A DNA stretch of 64,000 bases from Actinoplanes sp. NBRC 103695. Lineage in GTDB: Bacteria > Actinomycetota > Actinomycetes > Mycobacteriales > Micromonosporaceae. Location: contig NZ_BSTL01000015.1 in assembly GCF_030269485.1 (NCBI RefSeq), positions 124,001-188,000 on the forward strand, written 5' to 3'. Each line of letters opens with the position of its first letter. Positions within the stretch are counted from its first letter, which is position 1. The notes beneath the pieces were generated by a model. The model saw only the letters and a list, made by a program, of their open reading frames with translations, was not told the DNA's origin and searched no databases. The translations under genes were made by a program, and so were the position numbers. Shown in pieces: positions 48,830-60,163 of the stretch.

Positions 48830-50032
48830 TCAGCCGCGCCACAGGTGGACCATCATGGCCTCGACGGCGATCTTCGGCTTCACGTTGAGGTCGATGGCCT
48901 CCCGGCAGGCCAGCACGGCCTCCAGCCGGCGCAGCGTGCTCTCGGGAGTCCACTTCTCGGCGGCGGCCGCCGACTGCTCCGCGGCGTCCGTGTGCACGAC
49001 CTGGATCGGCGCCTTGAGGTTGGTGATCAGCACGTCGCGGTAGAAGCCGGCCAGGTCCACCAGTGCCCGGTCGAGGGCGTCGCGCTGGGAACGGGTCGCC
49101 CGGGAACGCTGGCGCTTCTCCAGTTCCTTGATCTGGCCGGCAGCGCCCCGCATCGCTCCGGCGGCGCCCCGGCCGGTGCCTCCGGCGCCCAGAGCCTGCT
49201 CGAGCGCGGCGCGTTCGGTGGTGTCCGTCCCGGCGACCGACGCCGCCGCCTCCGCCTCGGCCGCCTCGATCAGCGACGACGCCGCGTCGAAGCAGGCGCC
49301 GATGCCGGTCAGCCGGCGCGGCACGGACAGCACCGCCTCCCGGCGTTTGCGGGCGTCGGCGTCCCCGGCCAGGCGCTTCGCCCGGCCGACGTGGCCCTGT
49401 GCGGCGGCCGCGGCCCAGGAGGCGACGTCCGGCGCGATGCCGTCTCGCCTGGTCAGCACCTCGGCGACGGCGGCCGCGGGAGGCTGGCGCAGCGGGATCA
49501 CCCGGCAGCGGGAGCGGATCGTGACCGAGATGTCGTCGGGGTGGGTGGACGGCGTGCAGAGCAGGAACACCGTACGCGGTGGCGGCTCCTCGATGGCCTT
49601 GAGCAGCGCGTTGCCGGCCTGCTCGGTGAGCCGGTCGGCGTCCTCCACGATGACGGCCTGCCAGCGGCCGTTCGACGGGGCGCTGCTCGCCCGCAGGACC
49701 AGCGCGCGCATTTCGCCGACACCGATGGACAGGCCCTCGGGTACGACGAAACGAACGTCGGCGTGCGTACGCCCCAGGGCCGTGTGGCAGCCGTGGCACT
49801 CGCCGCAACCTGTCCCGTCGCGCTCGCACTGCAGGGCCGCGGCGAGGGCGCGGGCCGCGACCGAGCGGCCGGAGCCGGGCGGGCCGGTGAAGATCCAGGC
49901 GTGTGTCATCGCGCCGGTGCCGGTGGTCTCACCCGCGACGATCCGGGCGGCCGACTCGGCGGCGCGGCGCAGCACCTCGACCGCCTCGTCCTGGCCGACG
50001 AGGTCGGCGAACACGTCAGTCACGGCGGCCAT
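48830..50032 (-). CDS. holB: DNA polymerase III subunit delta'
   Basis: A 400-residue clamp-loader subunit. The N-terminal FADLVGQDEAVEVLRRAA leads to a P-loop GPPGSGRSVAA in which Arg replaces the usual Lys, as expected of a non-hydrolysing delta'. The zinc-binding cysteines are in CERDGTGCGECHGC. VEDADRLTEQAGNALLKAIEEPP and the SRC motif in TIRSRCRVIPL follow. The C-terminal collar domain is complete. It overlaps the end of the thymidylate kinase fusion by 17 bp and is cotranscribed with it. Confidence 0.95.
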   Translation of the reverse strand: MAAVTDVFADLVGQDEAVEVLRRAAESAARIVAGETTGTGAMTHAWIFTGPPGSGRSVAARALAAALQCERDGTGCGECHGCHTALGRTHADVRFVVPEGLSIGVGEMRALVLRASSAPSNGRWQAVIVEDADRLTEQAGNALLKAIEEPPPRTVFLLCTPSTHPDDISVTIRSRCRVIPLRQPPAAAVAEVLTRRDGIAPDVASWAAAAAQGHVGRAKRLAGDADARKRREAVLSVPRRLTGIGACFDAASSLIEAAEAEAAASVAGTDTTERAALEQALGAGGTGRGAAGAMRGAAGQIKELEKRQRSRATRSQRDALDRALVDLAGFYRDVLITNLKAPIQVVHTDAAEQSAAAAEKWTPESTLRRLEAVLACREAIDLNVKPKIAVEAMMVHLWRG

Positions 50033-52349
50033 TGTTGCTCGTCGCCGGCGGCTCGGCCAGATCCTCCATGACCTCCGTGGGCGTCTCGACGTGACGCACG
50101 CCGTCCGAGGGGGCGAGGCCGGGCGACTGGGGGGCTAGGCCGGACGAATGAGTGACGTCAGGCGAAGGCGTGACGTCAGGCGACGGGGCTAGGTCGGGCG
50201 ACGGGGAGAGGTCGGGGGGAGAGGACTCGGTGTCGGCCGGGGACGGTTCCTCGGAGCTGAGGATCGTCGTCAGCCGCGCGGTGACCGCGGCGGCGATCTC
50301 GTCCTGCGAGGAGGAGGCGTCCAGGACCAGGTAGCGCTTGGGGTCGGCCGCGGCCAGGTCGAGGAACGCGTACCGGACGCGGTCGTGGAAGGCTCGTGAC
50401 TCGCTCTCCAGCCGGTCGGCGCCCTGCCCGCGGGAGTCCACCCGGGCCAGTCCGACGTGCGGGTCCACGTCGAGCAGGACCACCAGGTCGGGCTTGAGCC
50501 CGCCGGTCGCCCAGGACGACAGCCAGGAGATCTCCTGCACCGGCAAGGTGCGACCGGCGCCCTGGTAGGCGAGCGACGAGTCCACGTACCGGTCGCTGAT
50601 GACCACCGCGCCCCGCGCCAGGGCCGGGCGGACGACGGTGGCGACGTGATGGGCCCGGTCGGCCGCGTAGAGCAGCGCCTCGGCGCGCGGTGCGGGTGCG
50701 TCGCCCTTGTCCAGCAGCAGGTTGCGGATGCGGGAGCCGACGTCGGTCGCACCGGGCTCCCGGGTGACCACGACGTCGCGGCCGTCCGCGTGCAGGACCG
50801 AGGCGAGGCGGGTGACCTGGGTGGACTTGCCGGCGCCCTCGCCGCCCTCGAAGACCACGAAGACGCCCTGCCGGGTGAACTCCTCGGCCGCCGACAGCGG
50901 GCGCCCGCGGATCGACCCCCAGAGATCGGCGAGGACGGGTACGCCCTTCTTGTCGTCCATCTGCCGGAACGCGCTGATCCCGGACCACACGCCGAAGATG
51001 CCCGCGACCAGGAGCAGGATCCGGGTCGCGGAGATGGAGATGTCGACCGGGCCGACGTCGATGATCCGGGAGCCGCCGAGGCCGACCAGCACGCCGGACA
51101 GCGCGATGGCCAGCAGCAGCACCATCCGGGTGCCGATCTGGACCACCGCGACGACCCGGCCGCGCACGTCGTCGCCGACCTGGCCGCCGAGCAGGGTGAG
51201 CCCGGACAGGAACGCCATGCCCGCACCGGCGCCGACGAAGATCGCGCCGACCAGCGCCATGGACAGGTGGATCGCGATCGCCAGGAACATCACGGCGCCG
51301 CTGGCCAGCACGATGCTCAGGCCGAACCAGCGCCGCCGGGACAGTTCCTTGACCACCATCGGGCCCAGCCCGATGCCGATCGCCAGGCCGATGAACAGGG
51401 TGGCGAACAGCAGCGAGAACGCCGCGTCGCCGGCGCCGAGCGAGGCGGTGAAGAAGCGCGCGGTGCCGATCACGATGCCGGCGCCGGCGAAGGCGCCGAA
51501 GATGCCCAGGACCAGGCCGCGGACCAGCGGGGTGGTGCCGATGTACTTCCAGCCGTCCAGGAACTGCCGGAGCATGCTCTGCTCGGCCGCCTTCTGCTTG
51601 CGTTCCCGCAGGCCGTGGCTGATCTCCTTGATGCCGAAGTACACGACCAGCGCGGTGGCCAGCCGGGATCCGGCGTTGACCCACAGGCCCAGCTGGGACG
51701 GCTCGGCCCAGTCGGGCATGTTCGGGAAGGGGCCGCGGACGAGGCGGTCCAGTGCGGCGAGGCTCAGGGCCGCGAAGATCGGGGTGATGCCGTACGTGGT
51801 GATCAAGGTCAGCTGGTTCGACACCTCGAGCCGGCTGCGCGGGATCAGGTTGGGCACCGCCGCTTCCTTGGCGGGGATCCACATCAGGGTGACGGTCTCG
51901 CCGATGAAGGTGGCGGCCACCGCCCAGGTCACGATCAGCCCGCCGTTGTCGCTGATCAGGGCGACCGCCGGGATCGACCCGTACACGAAGAAGCGGATGA
52001 TGTCGCAGATGACCATCGTGTAGCGGCGGTCGAACCGGTCCGCCATCACGCCGGCGATCGGGCCGAGGATCAGCGCGGGCACGAGCCGGATGGCGATCGT
52101 GCCACTGAACGCGCCACCCTGGGCGACGCTGCCGGTGACCTGCTGTGATGCGAAGAGCGCGGTGGCCAGGAGGCCGAGCCAGTCGCCGAACGAGGCGACG
52201 CTGAGCACCAGCCAGAGCCGGCGGAACGGTCGGATGCGCAACACCGAGCGCAGAGCGGCCACCCCGGAGAGGTCGACCGGGGCCGCGGCGTCTTCGCGCG
52301 AGTCGGTGTCGATGGTCGTTACCTCCCGATGGTCATTGCCGCAGAGCAC
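50016..52349 (-). CDS. tmk: MFS transporter-thymidylate kinase fusion
   Basis: 777 residues in three parts. A 12-helix MFS domain (about 25-475) is followed by a complete thymidylate kinase (about 490-690) and a repetitive proline/serine tail (SPDL/SPDV repeats). The kinase shows FEGGEGAGKST (P-loop), REPGAT, and the LID RGQGADRLES. It makes dTDP from dTMP. Similar fusions occur in other actinomycetes (SCO3542-like, from memory). The start is uncertain: a good GGGAGG site is followed only by ATC, so the GTG at 52349 is provisional. Confidence 0.87.
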   Translation of the reverse strand: MLCGNDHREVTTIDTDSREDAAAPVDLSGVAALRSVLRIRPFRRLWLVLSVASFGDWLGLLATALFASQQVTGSVAQGGAFSGTIAIRLVPALILGPIAGVMADRFDRRYTMVICDIIRFFVYGSIPAVALISDNGGLIVTWAVAATFIGETVTLMWIPAKEAAVPNLIPRSRLEVSNQLTLITTYGITPIFAALSLAALDRLVRGPFPNMPDWAEPSQLGLWVNAGSRLATALVVYFGIKEISHGLRERKQKAAEQSMLRQFLDGWKYIGTTPLVRGLVLGIFGAFAGAGIVIGTARFFTASLGAGDAAFSLLFATLFIGLAIGIGLGPMVVKELSRRRWFGLSIVLASGAVMFLAIAIHLSMALVGAIFVGAGAGMAFLSGLTLLGGQVGDDVRGRVVAVVQIGTRMVLLLAIALSGVLVGLGGSRIIDVGPVDISISATRILLLVAGIFGVWSGISAFRQMDDKKGVPVLADLWGSIRGRPLSAAEEFTRQGVFVVFEGGEGAGKSTQVTRLASVLHADGRDVVVTREPGATDVGSRIRNLLLDKGDAPAPRAEALLYAADRAHHVATVVRPALARGAVVISDRYVDSSLAYQGAGRTLPVQEISWLSSWATGGLKPDLVVLLDVDPHVGLARVDSRGQGADRLESESRAFHDRVRYAFLDLAAADPKRYLVLDASSSQDEIAAAVTARLTTILSSEEPSPADTESSPPDLSPSPDLAPSPDVTPSPDVTHSSGLAPQSPGLAPSDGVRHVETPTEVMEDLAEPPATSNNGRRD

Positions 52350-52445
52350 TGTATCCGGCCTGGTTCAAAGAACTCAGCACGCACTATCGGGTGGCGCATA
52401 GATGAACCTGTTTCGCATTGCTCGCGAAGGCGTTATGTTCCCCCA

Positions 52446-53651
52446 GTGACCGACCCACGCCACAGGCTGCGCGAACGCCTGGATCGTGCCACCGCGCACC
52501 TGGAGACCCCGGTCGCGGTGGTCGACCTGGCCGCCTTCGACGCCAACGCGGCCGCGCTCACCGCCCGGGCCGGCGGGAAACCGATCCGGGTGGCCAGCAA
52601 GTCGGTCCGCGTCCGGACGCTGCTGGACCGGGTGCTGGCCAAGCCTGGCTGGCGAGGCGTGATGGCGTACACGCTGCCCGAGGCGATCTGGCTGGTCCGG
52701 GAGGGCGTCAGCGATGACGTGCTGGTGGCGTACCCGACGGTTGATCGCTCGGCCCTCGCCGAGCTGGGTAAGGACGACCAGCTCGCGGCCGCCATCACCC
52801 TGATGGTCGACCACCCGGCGCATCTCGACCTGGTCGACCAGGTCGCGCCCTCCAGCCGGCGTGCCGAGGTGCGCGTGTGCATGGAGCTGGACGCGTCCTG
52901 GCGTCCGGCAGGTCAACTTCATGTCGGGGTACGCCGTTCGCCCGTGCACTCGGCCGGTCAGGCGTCCGCGCTGGCCCGGCGCATCACGTCCCGCCCCGGC
53001 TTCCGCCTGGTCGGGATGATGTCCTACGAGGCGCATATCGCCGGGCTCGGCGACGCGCCCACCGGCCGGGCGGCCCGCGGCGGCGCCATCCGGCTGATGC
53101 AGCGCATCGCCCTGCCCGAGCTGCTCAAACGCCGGCAGGCCGCGGTCGCCGCCGTCCGCGAACACGCCGACCTGGAGTTCGTCAACGGCGGCGGCACCGG
53201 CAGCGTGGCCGAGACCACCGCCGACCCGTCGGTGACCGAGGTCGCCGCCGGGTCCGGCCTGTTCGGGCCGACGCTGTTCGACCAGTACACGAACTGGCAG
53301 CCGACGCCCGCCGCCCTCTTCGCACTGTCCGTGGTCCGCCGCCCGGCCCCGCGCATAGCGACCGTGCTGGGCGGCGGCTGGATCGCGTCCGGCCCGCCGG
53401 AGCCGTCCCGCCAGCCCACGCCGTACCTCCCGGAGGGTCTCAAGCTCCGGGGCGACGAGTGGGCCGGCGAGGTGCAGACTCCGCTGCTCGGGGCGGCGGC
53501 GTCCGGTCTGCGGCTGGGCGACCGCGTGTGGTTCCGGCACGCCAAGGCCGGCGAGCTGTGCGAGCACGTCAACGAGGTGCAGCTGATCGACGGGGAGACG
53601 GCCGCGCCCACCCCGACGTACCGGGGCGAGGGCTATGCGTTCCTCGGGTAG
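52446..53651 (+). CDS. Alanine racemase-fold enzyme (D-threonine aldolase-like)
   Basis: A 401-residue PLP enzyme of fold type III. ETPVAVVDLAAFDANAAAL (about 20-38), followed by PIRVASKSVRV with the probable Schiff-base Lys near residue 53. MSYEAHIAGLGD and FVNGGGTGS give the phosphate cup. The C-terminal domain has the metal-type His in WFRHAKAGELCEHVNEVQL. It fits D-threonine aldolase or D-serine dehydratase-like proteins; the substrate is unknown. GTG start at 52446. It is divergent from the tmk fusion. Confidence 0.85.
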   Translation: MTDPRHRLRERLDRATAHLETPVAVVDLAAFDANAAALTARAGGKPIRVASKSVRVRTLLDRVLAKPGWRGVMAYTLPEAIWLVREGVSDDVLVAYPTVDRSALAELGKDDQLAAAITLMVDHPAHLDLVDQVAPSSRRAEVRVCMELDASWRPAGQLHVGVRRSPVHSAGQASALARRITSRPGFRLVGMMSYEAHIAGLGDAPTGRAARGGAIRLMQRIALPELLKRRQAAVAAVREHADLEFVNGGGTGSVAETTADPSVTEVAAGSGLFGPTLFDQYTNWQPTPAALFALSVVRRPAPRIATVLGGGWIASGPPEPSRQPTPYLPEGLKLRGDEWAGEVQTPLLGAAASGLRLGDRVWFRHAKAGELCEHVNEVQLIDGETAAPTPTYRGEGYAFLG

Positions 53652-53655
53652 GACA

Positions 53656-54285
53656 TCATGCGGAGACGTGGCGGTGCAGGTACTCCCTGATCAGCGCCTT
53701 GGCCTCGCCGATGACCGCCTCGTCGCCGGTGAGCTCGCGACGGAACGCCATCTTGATCAGCGCGTCCGCGGCCTCGACGGCGATCTGCAGCGCGAATTTC
53801 AGCCGGCCGCGGTCGACGATCTGGAACTGCTCGGCCAGCAGCTCGGCGAGGCGCTCGGCGATGACCGCGTTGTTGTCCCGTTCCGCGTCCAGCAGGTGCA
53901 GGTCGACGACGTCGCCGAAGTGCAGCGTGCGGAAGCCGGGGACGGTGCGGTGCATGGTGATGAACGAGTCGATGGCCGCGTCCACCCCGTCCCACCAGTG
54001 CGCGAACGTCTCGTTGGCGAAGCGGGACGAGAGCGCCTGCAGGTAGGCGTCCATGTTGCGCATGGCGAGTGCCTGGACGATGGCCCGCTTGTCCGGGAAG
54101 AACTGGTACACGGACCCGATGGCGACCTCGGCGCGCTCGGCGAGCAGCGTCGTGGTCAGGCCTTCATAGCCGACCTCATCGACGAGCTCGGCGCAGGCGT
54201 CCAACATGCGCTGGACCCGGGCAACGCTTCTGCCCTGCACCGGGACCCGCCGCAGCGGCCCGGTGGTGACGGTTGGTGTCGACAC
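53656..54285 (-). CDS. TetR family transcriptional regulator
   Basis: A 209-residue regulator. The N-terminal helix-turn-helix VGYEGLTTTLLAERAEVAIGSVYQFFPDKRAIV (about 38-70) is standard TetR. The C-terminal ligand domain is helical. A GTG start with GAGAGGGAG upstream is used. It is divergent from the sugar-lactone oxidase gene over 134 bp and convergent with the racemase-fold gene, so the oxidase is the most likely target. Confidence 0.92.
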   Translation of the reverse strand: MSTPTVTTGPLRRVPVQGRSVARVQRMLDACAELVDEVGYEGLTTTLLAERAEVAIGSVYQFFPDKRAIVQALAMRNMDAYLQALSSRFANETFAHWWDGVDAAIDSFITMHRTVPGFRTLHFGDVVDLHLLDAERDNNAVIAERLAELLAEQFQIVDRGRLKFALQIAVEAADALIKMAFRRELTGDEAVIGEAKALIREYLHRHVSA

Positions 54286-54419
54286 GCGTCGCCACTCCCT
54301 CTCAGCAGTGATAATCGGAACGTTACTCGGATCAACGAGCGAGCAGCATCGACGGGACGCCGAGGCGACACGGCATCACCGGATTTGTGCGACTGTCCGC
54401 TCGGTGGAGGGACAAAGCC

Positions 54420-55736
54420 GTGACGACTAGTGACATCAGCGCCCCTGCACGCTCCACCCGGTGGCGGAACTGGGCCGGCAACCAGCGGGCGGTGGCCCGC
54501 GAGGTGCGTACGCCCGGGAGTGTCGAGGAGGTCGCCGCGCTCGTCAAGGAGGCCGCGGCCGGCGGGCGGCGGGTCAAGGCGGTCGGCAGCAGCCACTCGT
54601 TCAATTCCATCGCGGTGGCCGATGACCTGCGGGTTCAACTGCCGCGCCTGGCGTCACCGGTGTCCGTGGACGGGCATCTGGTGACCGTCCAGGCCGGTAT
54701 GGTGCTGTCCGTCCTGAACGCCTATCTGGCGACCATCGGCCTGGCGGTGCCCACCCTGGGGGACATCGACGCGCAGACCGTCGCCGGGGCGATCTCGACC
54801 GGCACCCACGGCACCGGGATGGGGCATTCGACGATCGCGTCCTGTGTCGAGGCGGTGACGATTGTCACCGGATCGGGGGACATCCGTCATCTCGACAAAT
54901 CGGACGATGCGTTTCCGGCCGTGCAGGTCGGCATCGGTGCACTCGGCATCCTGGTCGATGTCACGCTGCGCTGCGTGGACGCGTTCCTGCTGCGGGCCGA
55001 CGAACGTCCGATGCCGCTGGCCGACACCCTCGCGGGGCTGGACGACTGGCTCGCCGCCGAGGACCACGTCGAGTTCTTCTGGTACCCGCACACGCAGGGG
55101 ACGCAGCTCAAGCGCAACAGCGTGGTGCCGGTCAGCGACCAGCCCCTGTCCCGGTTCCGCGGCTGGCTGGACGACGAATTCCTGTCCAACTCGGTGTTCC
55201 AGGCCGTCTGCCGGTTGGGCGCGCGCCTCCCGGCGGCGGTCCCCCCGACCAATGCGCTCGCGGTGCGGGCCCTGACGGCCCGCACCTACACCGCCCGGTC
55301 GGACAAGGTCTTCTGCACTCCCCGCCGGGTCCGGTTCAACGAGATGGAGTACGAGGTGCCGCGCGCCGCCACGCCCGAGGCGCTGGCCGCGCTACCGAAG
55401 ATCATCGACGGCCTGCCGTTCCGGGTGCAGTTCCCGGTCGAGGTGAGGTTCACCGGGCCGGACGACATCTGGCTGTCGCACGGGTACGGGCGCGAATCCG
55501 CGTACATCGCCGTGCAGCAGTTCGCCGGCAGCCCGTACGAGCCGTACTTCCGGGCCTTCGAGGCGGTGTGCGAGTCGCTCGGCGGGCGCCCGCACTGGGG
55601 CAAGCAGCACTACCGGAACGCGGAGTCGCTGCGGACGGCGTACCCGAGGTTCGACGACTTCCTCGCCGCCCGGGAGAGCTTCGACCCGGCCCGGGTGTTC
55701 GCGAACGAATACCTGGACCGGGTGCTGGGCCCGTAA
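54420..55736 (+). CDS. FAD-linked sugar-lactone oxidase (gulono/arabinono-lactone type)
   Basis: A 438-residue VAO-family flavoprotein. The FAD-binding domain runs from VRTPGSVEEVAALVKEA through AVGSSHSFN and DIDAQTVAGAISTGTHGTG (about 105-150). The C-terminal ALO domain ends with RPHWGKQHY, the HWGK motif of aldonolactone oxidoreductases, and FDPARVFANEYLDRVLG. It may oxidise L-gulono- or D-arabinono-1,4-lactone. A GTG start with GGAGGG is used; the longer frame upstream is less likely. Confidence 0.9.
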   Translation: MTTSDISAPARSTRWRNWAGNQRAVAREVRTPGSVEEVAALVKEAAAGGRRVKAVGSSHSFNSIAVADDLRVQLPRLASPVSVDGHLVTVQAGMVLSVLNAYLATIGLAVPTLGDIDAQTVAGAISTGTHGTGMGHSTIASCVEAVTIVTGSGDIRHLDKSDDAFPAVQVGIGALGILVDVTLRCVDAFLLRADERPMPLADTLAGLDDWLAAEDHVEFFWYPHTQGTQLKRNSVVPVSDQPLSRFRGWLDDEFLSNSVFQAVCRLGARLPAAVPPTNALAVRALTARTYTARSDKVFCTPRRVRFNEMEYEVPRAATPEALAALPKIIDGLPFRVQFPVEVRFTGPDDIWLSHGYGRESAYIAVQQFAGSPYEPYFRAFEAVCESLGGRPHWGKQHYRNAESLRTAYPRFDDFLAARESFDPARVFANEYLDRVLGP

Positions 55737-55746
55737 AGCGAGGGCC

Positions 55747-58530
<2,784 letters not shown>

Positions 58531-58697
58531 GGCACTCCCACACTCTTGCTTGCCTGCGTTTCAAACTAACGCGCCGGATCGCCCCGCATTCCCCGGGGCA
58601 CCGGGCATCGGATGGTAACGGCACGGCCACCGCACGCGTCCAACGGCGACACCGTACACCGGGAATGTAGAGGTGTGTCGCACACAATCCAGGAAGA

Positions 58698-59507
58698 TCA
58701 TGCACCAGCGCCGCCCGGCCACACCTCCGCCGGAGCCGACGCCGGCCGCTCGCCGACCAGCTCAGCCAGCCTGAGAAGGGGTCGCCGGCGGGTGATCCGG
58801 TAGTGGCGTCCACGATCCGACAAACTGCCGTCGAGCCCGGCCCGGCGCAGCGCGGCGACGATCATCTCCGGCTCGACCTCGTCGTTGAGATCGAGCGTGA
58901 AACCACCCGGACCGGCCGTGCCCGCCGCGGCCACCCAGAGCCGCAGCCGCGGCCCGCTGAGGAAGAGGCCGTCGGCGGCCGCCGGCCAGCCGCGGGCCAG
59001 GGCGTCCAACCTGCTCGAGTACGCCGTCCGTACCTCGAACCGAGGGCCGTCGTCCTCGTCCTCCACCGCCGAAGCATCTGTGGCCGCCTCAGCACTCTCA
59101 GCGATCATCTCGGGCGGGTCGTCCTCACCCTCCGTCGCCTCCAGGTCGGGTTCCTCCGGTGTCGCGGTCACCTGGAGCTCGCGTACCTCGGTCTCGGGCT
59201 CGTCGAACGGCCGCCAATGCACCACCAGGCCGCGGGTGAGCAGCTCAGCCGCCAGCACGTGCACCCGCCAGGCGTCGTGCACGCCGATCGACACCCGGGC
59301 GGTGCCGCCCATCTTGTCCAGCCGGCCGGGCCCGACCAGGAGCCCGGCCAGGTCCAGCGGGGACGAGTCGGTGGTCTCCGCCCCGAAGATCGGCAGCTGG
59401 CGGCCGCCGGGCGTGGCGTGGGACAGGGGGCGGCGGGTGCGGGAGGCAACCGGAACCGGCGCGGGCAGCAGCTCGCGCGGTATCAGCGGCCAGCCCGTCT
59501 CGGCCAT
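58698..59507 (-). CDS. Conserved hypothetical protein upstream of topA
   Basis: A 269-residue soluble protein in two halves. The N-terminal part (LDLAGLLVGPGRLDKMGGTARVSI, WRVHVLAAELLTRGL) and the C-terminal part (AADGLFLSGPRLRLWVAAAG, LRRAGLDGSLSDRGRHYRITRRRPLLRLAELVG) flank an acidic linker (about 118-155). I know it only as a conserved neighbour of topA in actinomycetes, without assigned function. ATG 59507 is preferred over GTG 59519, as GGAG is at a suitable distance. Confidence 0.7.
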   Translation of the reverse strand: MAETGWPLIPRELLPAPVPVASRTRRPLSHATPGGRQLPIFGAETTDSSPLDLAGLLVGPGRLDKMGGTARVSIGVHDAWRVHVLAAELLTRGLVVHWRPFDEPETEVRELQVTATPEEPDLEATEGEDDPPEMIAESAEAATDASAVEDEDDGPRFEVRTAYSSRLDALARGWPAAADGLFLSGPRLRLWVAAAGTAGPGGFTLDLNDEVEPEMIVAALRRAGLDGSLSDRGRHYRITRRRPLLRLAELVGERPASAPAEVWPGGAGA

Positions 59508-59509
59508 GG

Positions 59510-60040
59510 TCAGCGGCACTCCGGCGCTTCGTCGAACGCCTGCTTCAATTCCACGGAGCTCAGCTTGCCGGTGTCGAGCTCACTCTGCTCGTACTCCTGG
59601 TTGAGTTTTTGCACCACGCCGGTGACCTGCTCGTAGAAAGTCTTCTGCGGTCTCGTGTCGAGCTTCTCGATGCCGCCGCGGGCGCGGGCGTAGGCGTCCC
59701 GCATACCGCTCAGCGACGCCATGAAGCTGTCCGCCACCTGCTCGCCCTGGTCGACGTCGGGGACGCCGGCCCGCTCCACCCCCGCCCGGGCGCGCTCGCT
59801 GGCCGTCTCGGCGCCGCTGAAGAGCCGGACCAGGTTCTCTTTCGCCTGGGCGGGCGTGGTCTCGGCGGTCATCTGCTCCTGGGTGCGGTCGGTCAGCGTG
59901 CCGATCTCGGCCCGCCAGGGCGCGAGCGCGTTGCACACCGCCGCCGCCCAGTTGCGCGGACCGGTGGTTTGCGAGCAGGCGGCCATCGACACACCGACGA
60001 GAAGGGAGATGACGATCAGCAACGATCGGGCCGGGCGCAT
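59510..60040 (-). CDS. Putative lipoprotein
   Basis: 176 residues. The signal sequence RSLLIVISLLVGVSMAAC has a lipobox with Cys22, so it should be lipidated and held on the outer face of the membrane. The mature part is helical (ALAPWRAEIGTLTDRTQEQM, ARARGGIEKLDTRPQKTFYEQ). The function is unknown. The ATG at 60040 starts the signal peptide; the frame stays open upstream through the terminator hairpin, which is not coding. The stop lies 2 bp from the next gene. Confidence 0.82.
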   Translation of the reverse strand: MRPARSLLIVISLLVGVSMAACSQTTGPRNWAAAVCNALAPWRAEIGTLTDRTQEQMTAETTPAQAKENLVRLFSGAETASERARAGVERAGVPDVDQGEQVADSFMASLSGMRDAYARARGGIEKLDTRPQKTFYEQVTGVVQKLNQEYEQSELDTGKLSSVELKQAFDEAPECR

Positions 60041-60094
60041 GGCGAAAAGGGTACGTGTTGGCTCCGACACCTTTTCATCGTCATCGACATGCGG

Positions 60095-60127
60095 AAAGGG
60101 CACCCGGCTGAGCGCCGGGTGCCCTTT
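60095..60127. terminator. Terminator of hppA
   Basis: A perfect 13-bp stem (AAAGGGCACCCGG at 60095-60107, CCGGGTGCCCTTT at 60115-60127) with a 7-nt loop, 36 bp past the hppA stop. The A/T-flanked stem can act in both directions. Its core resembles the leader hairpins of the two DUF6232 genes. Confidence 0.8.
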
Positions 60128-60163
60128 CTTGATCATCTTCGTGCCGGATCCGTGGACCTGGCG

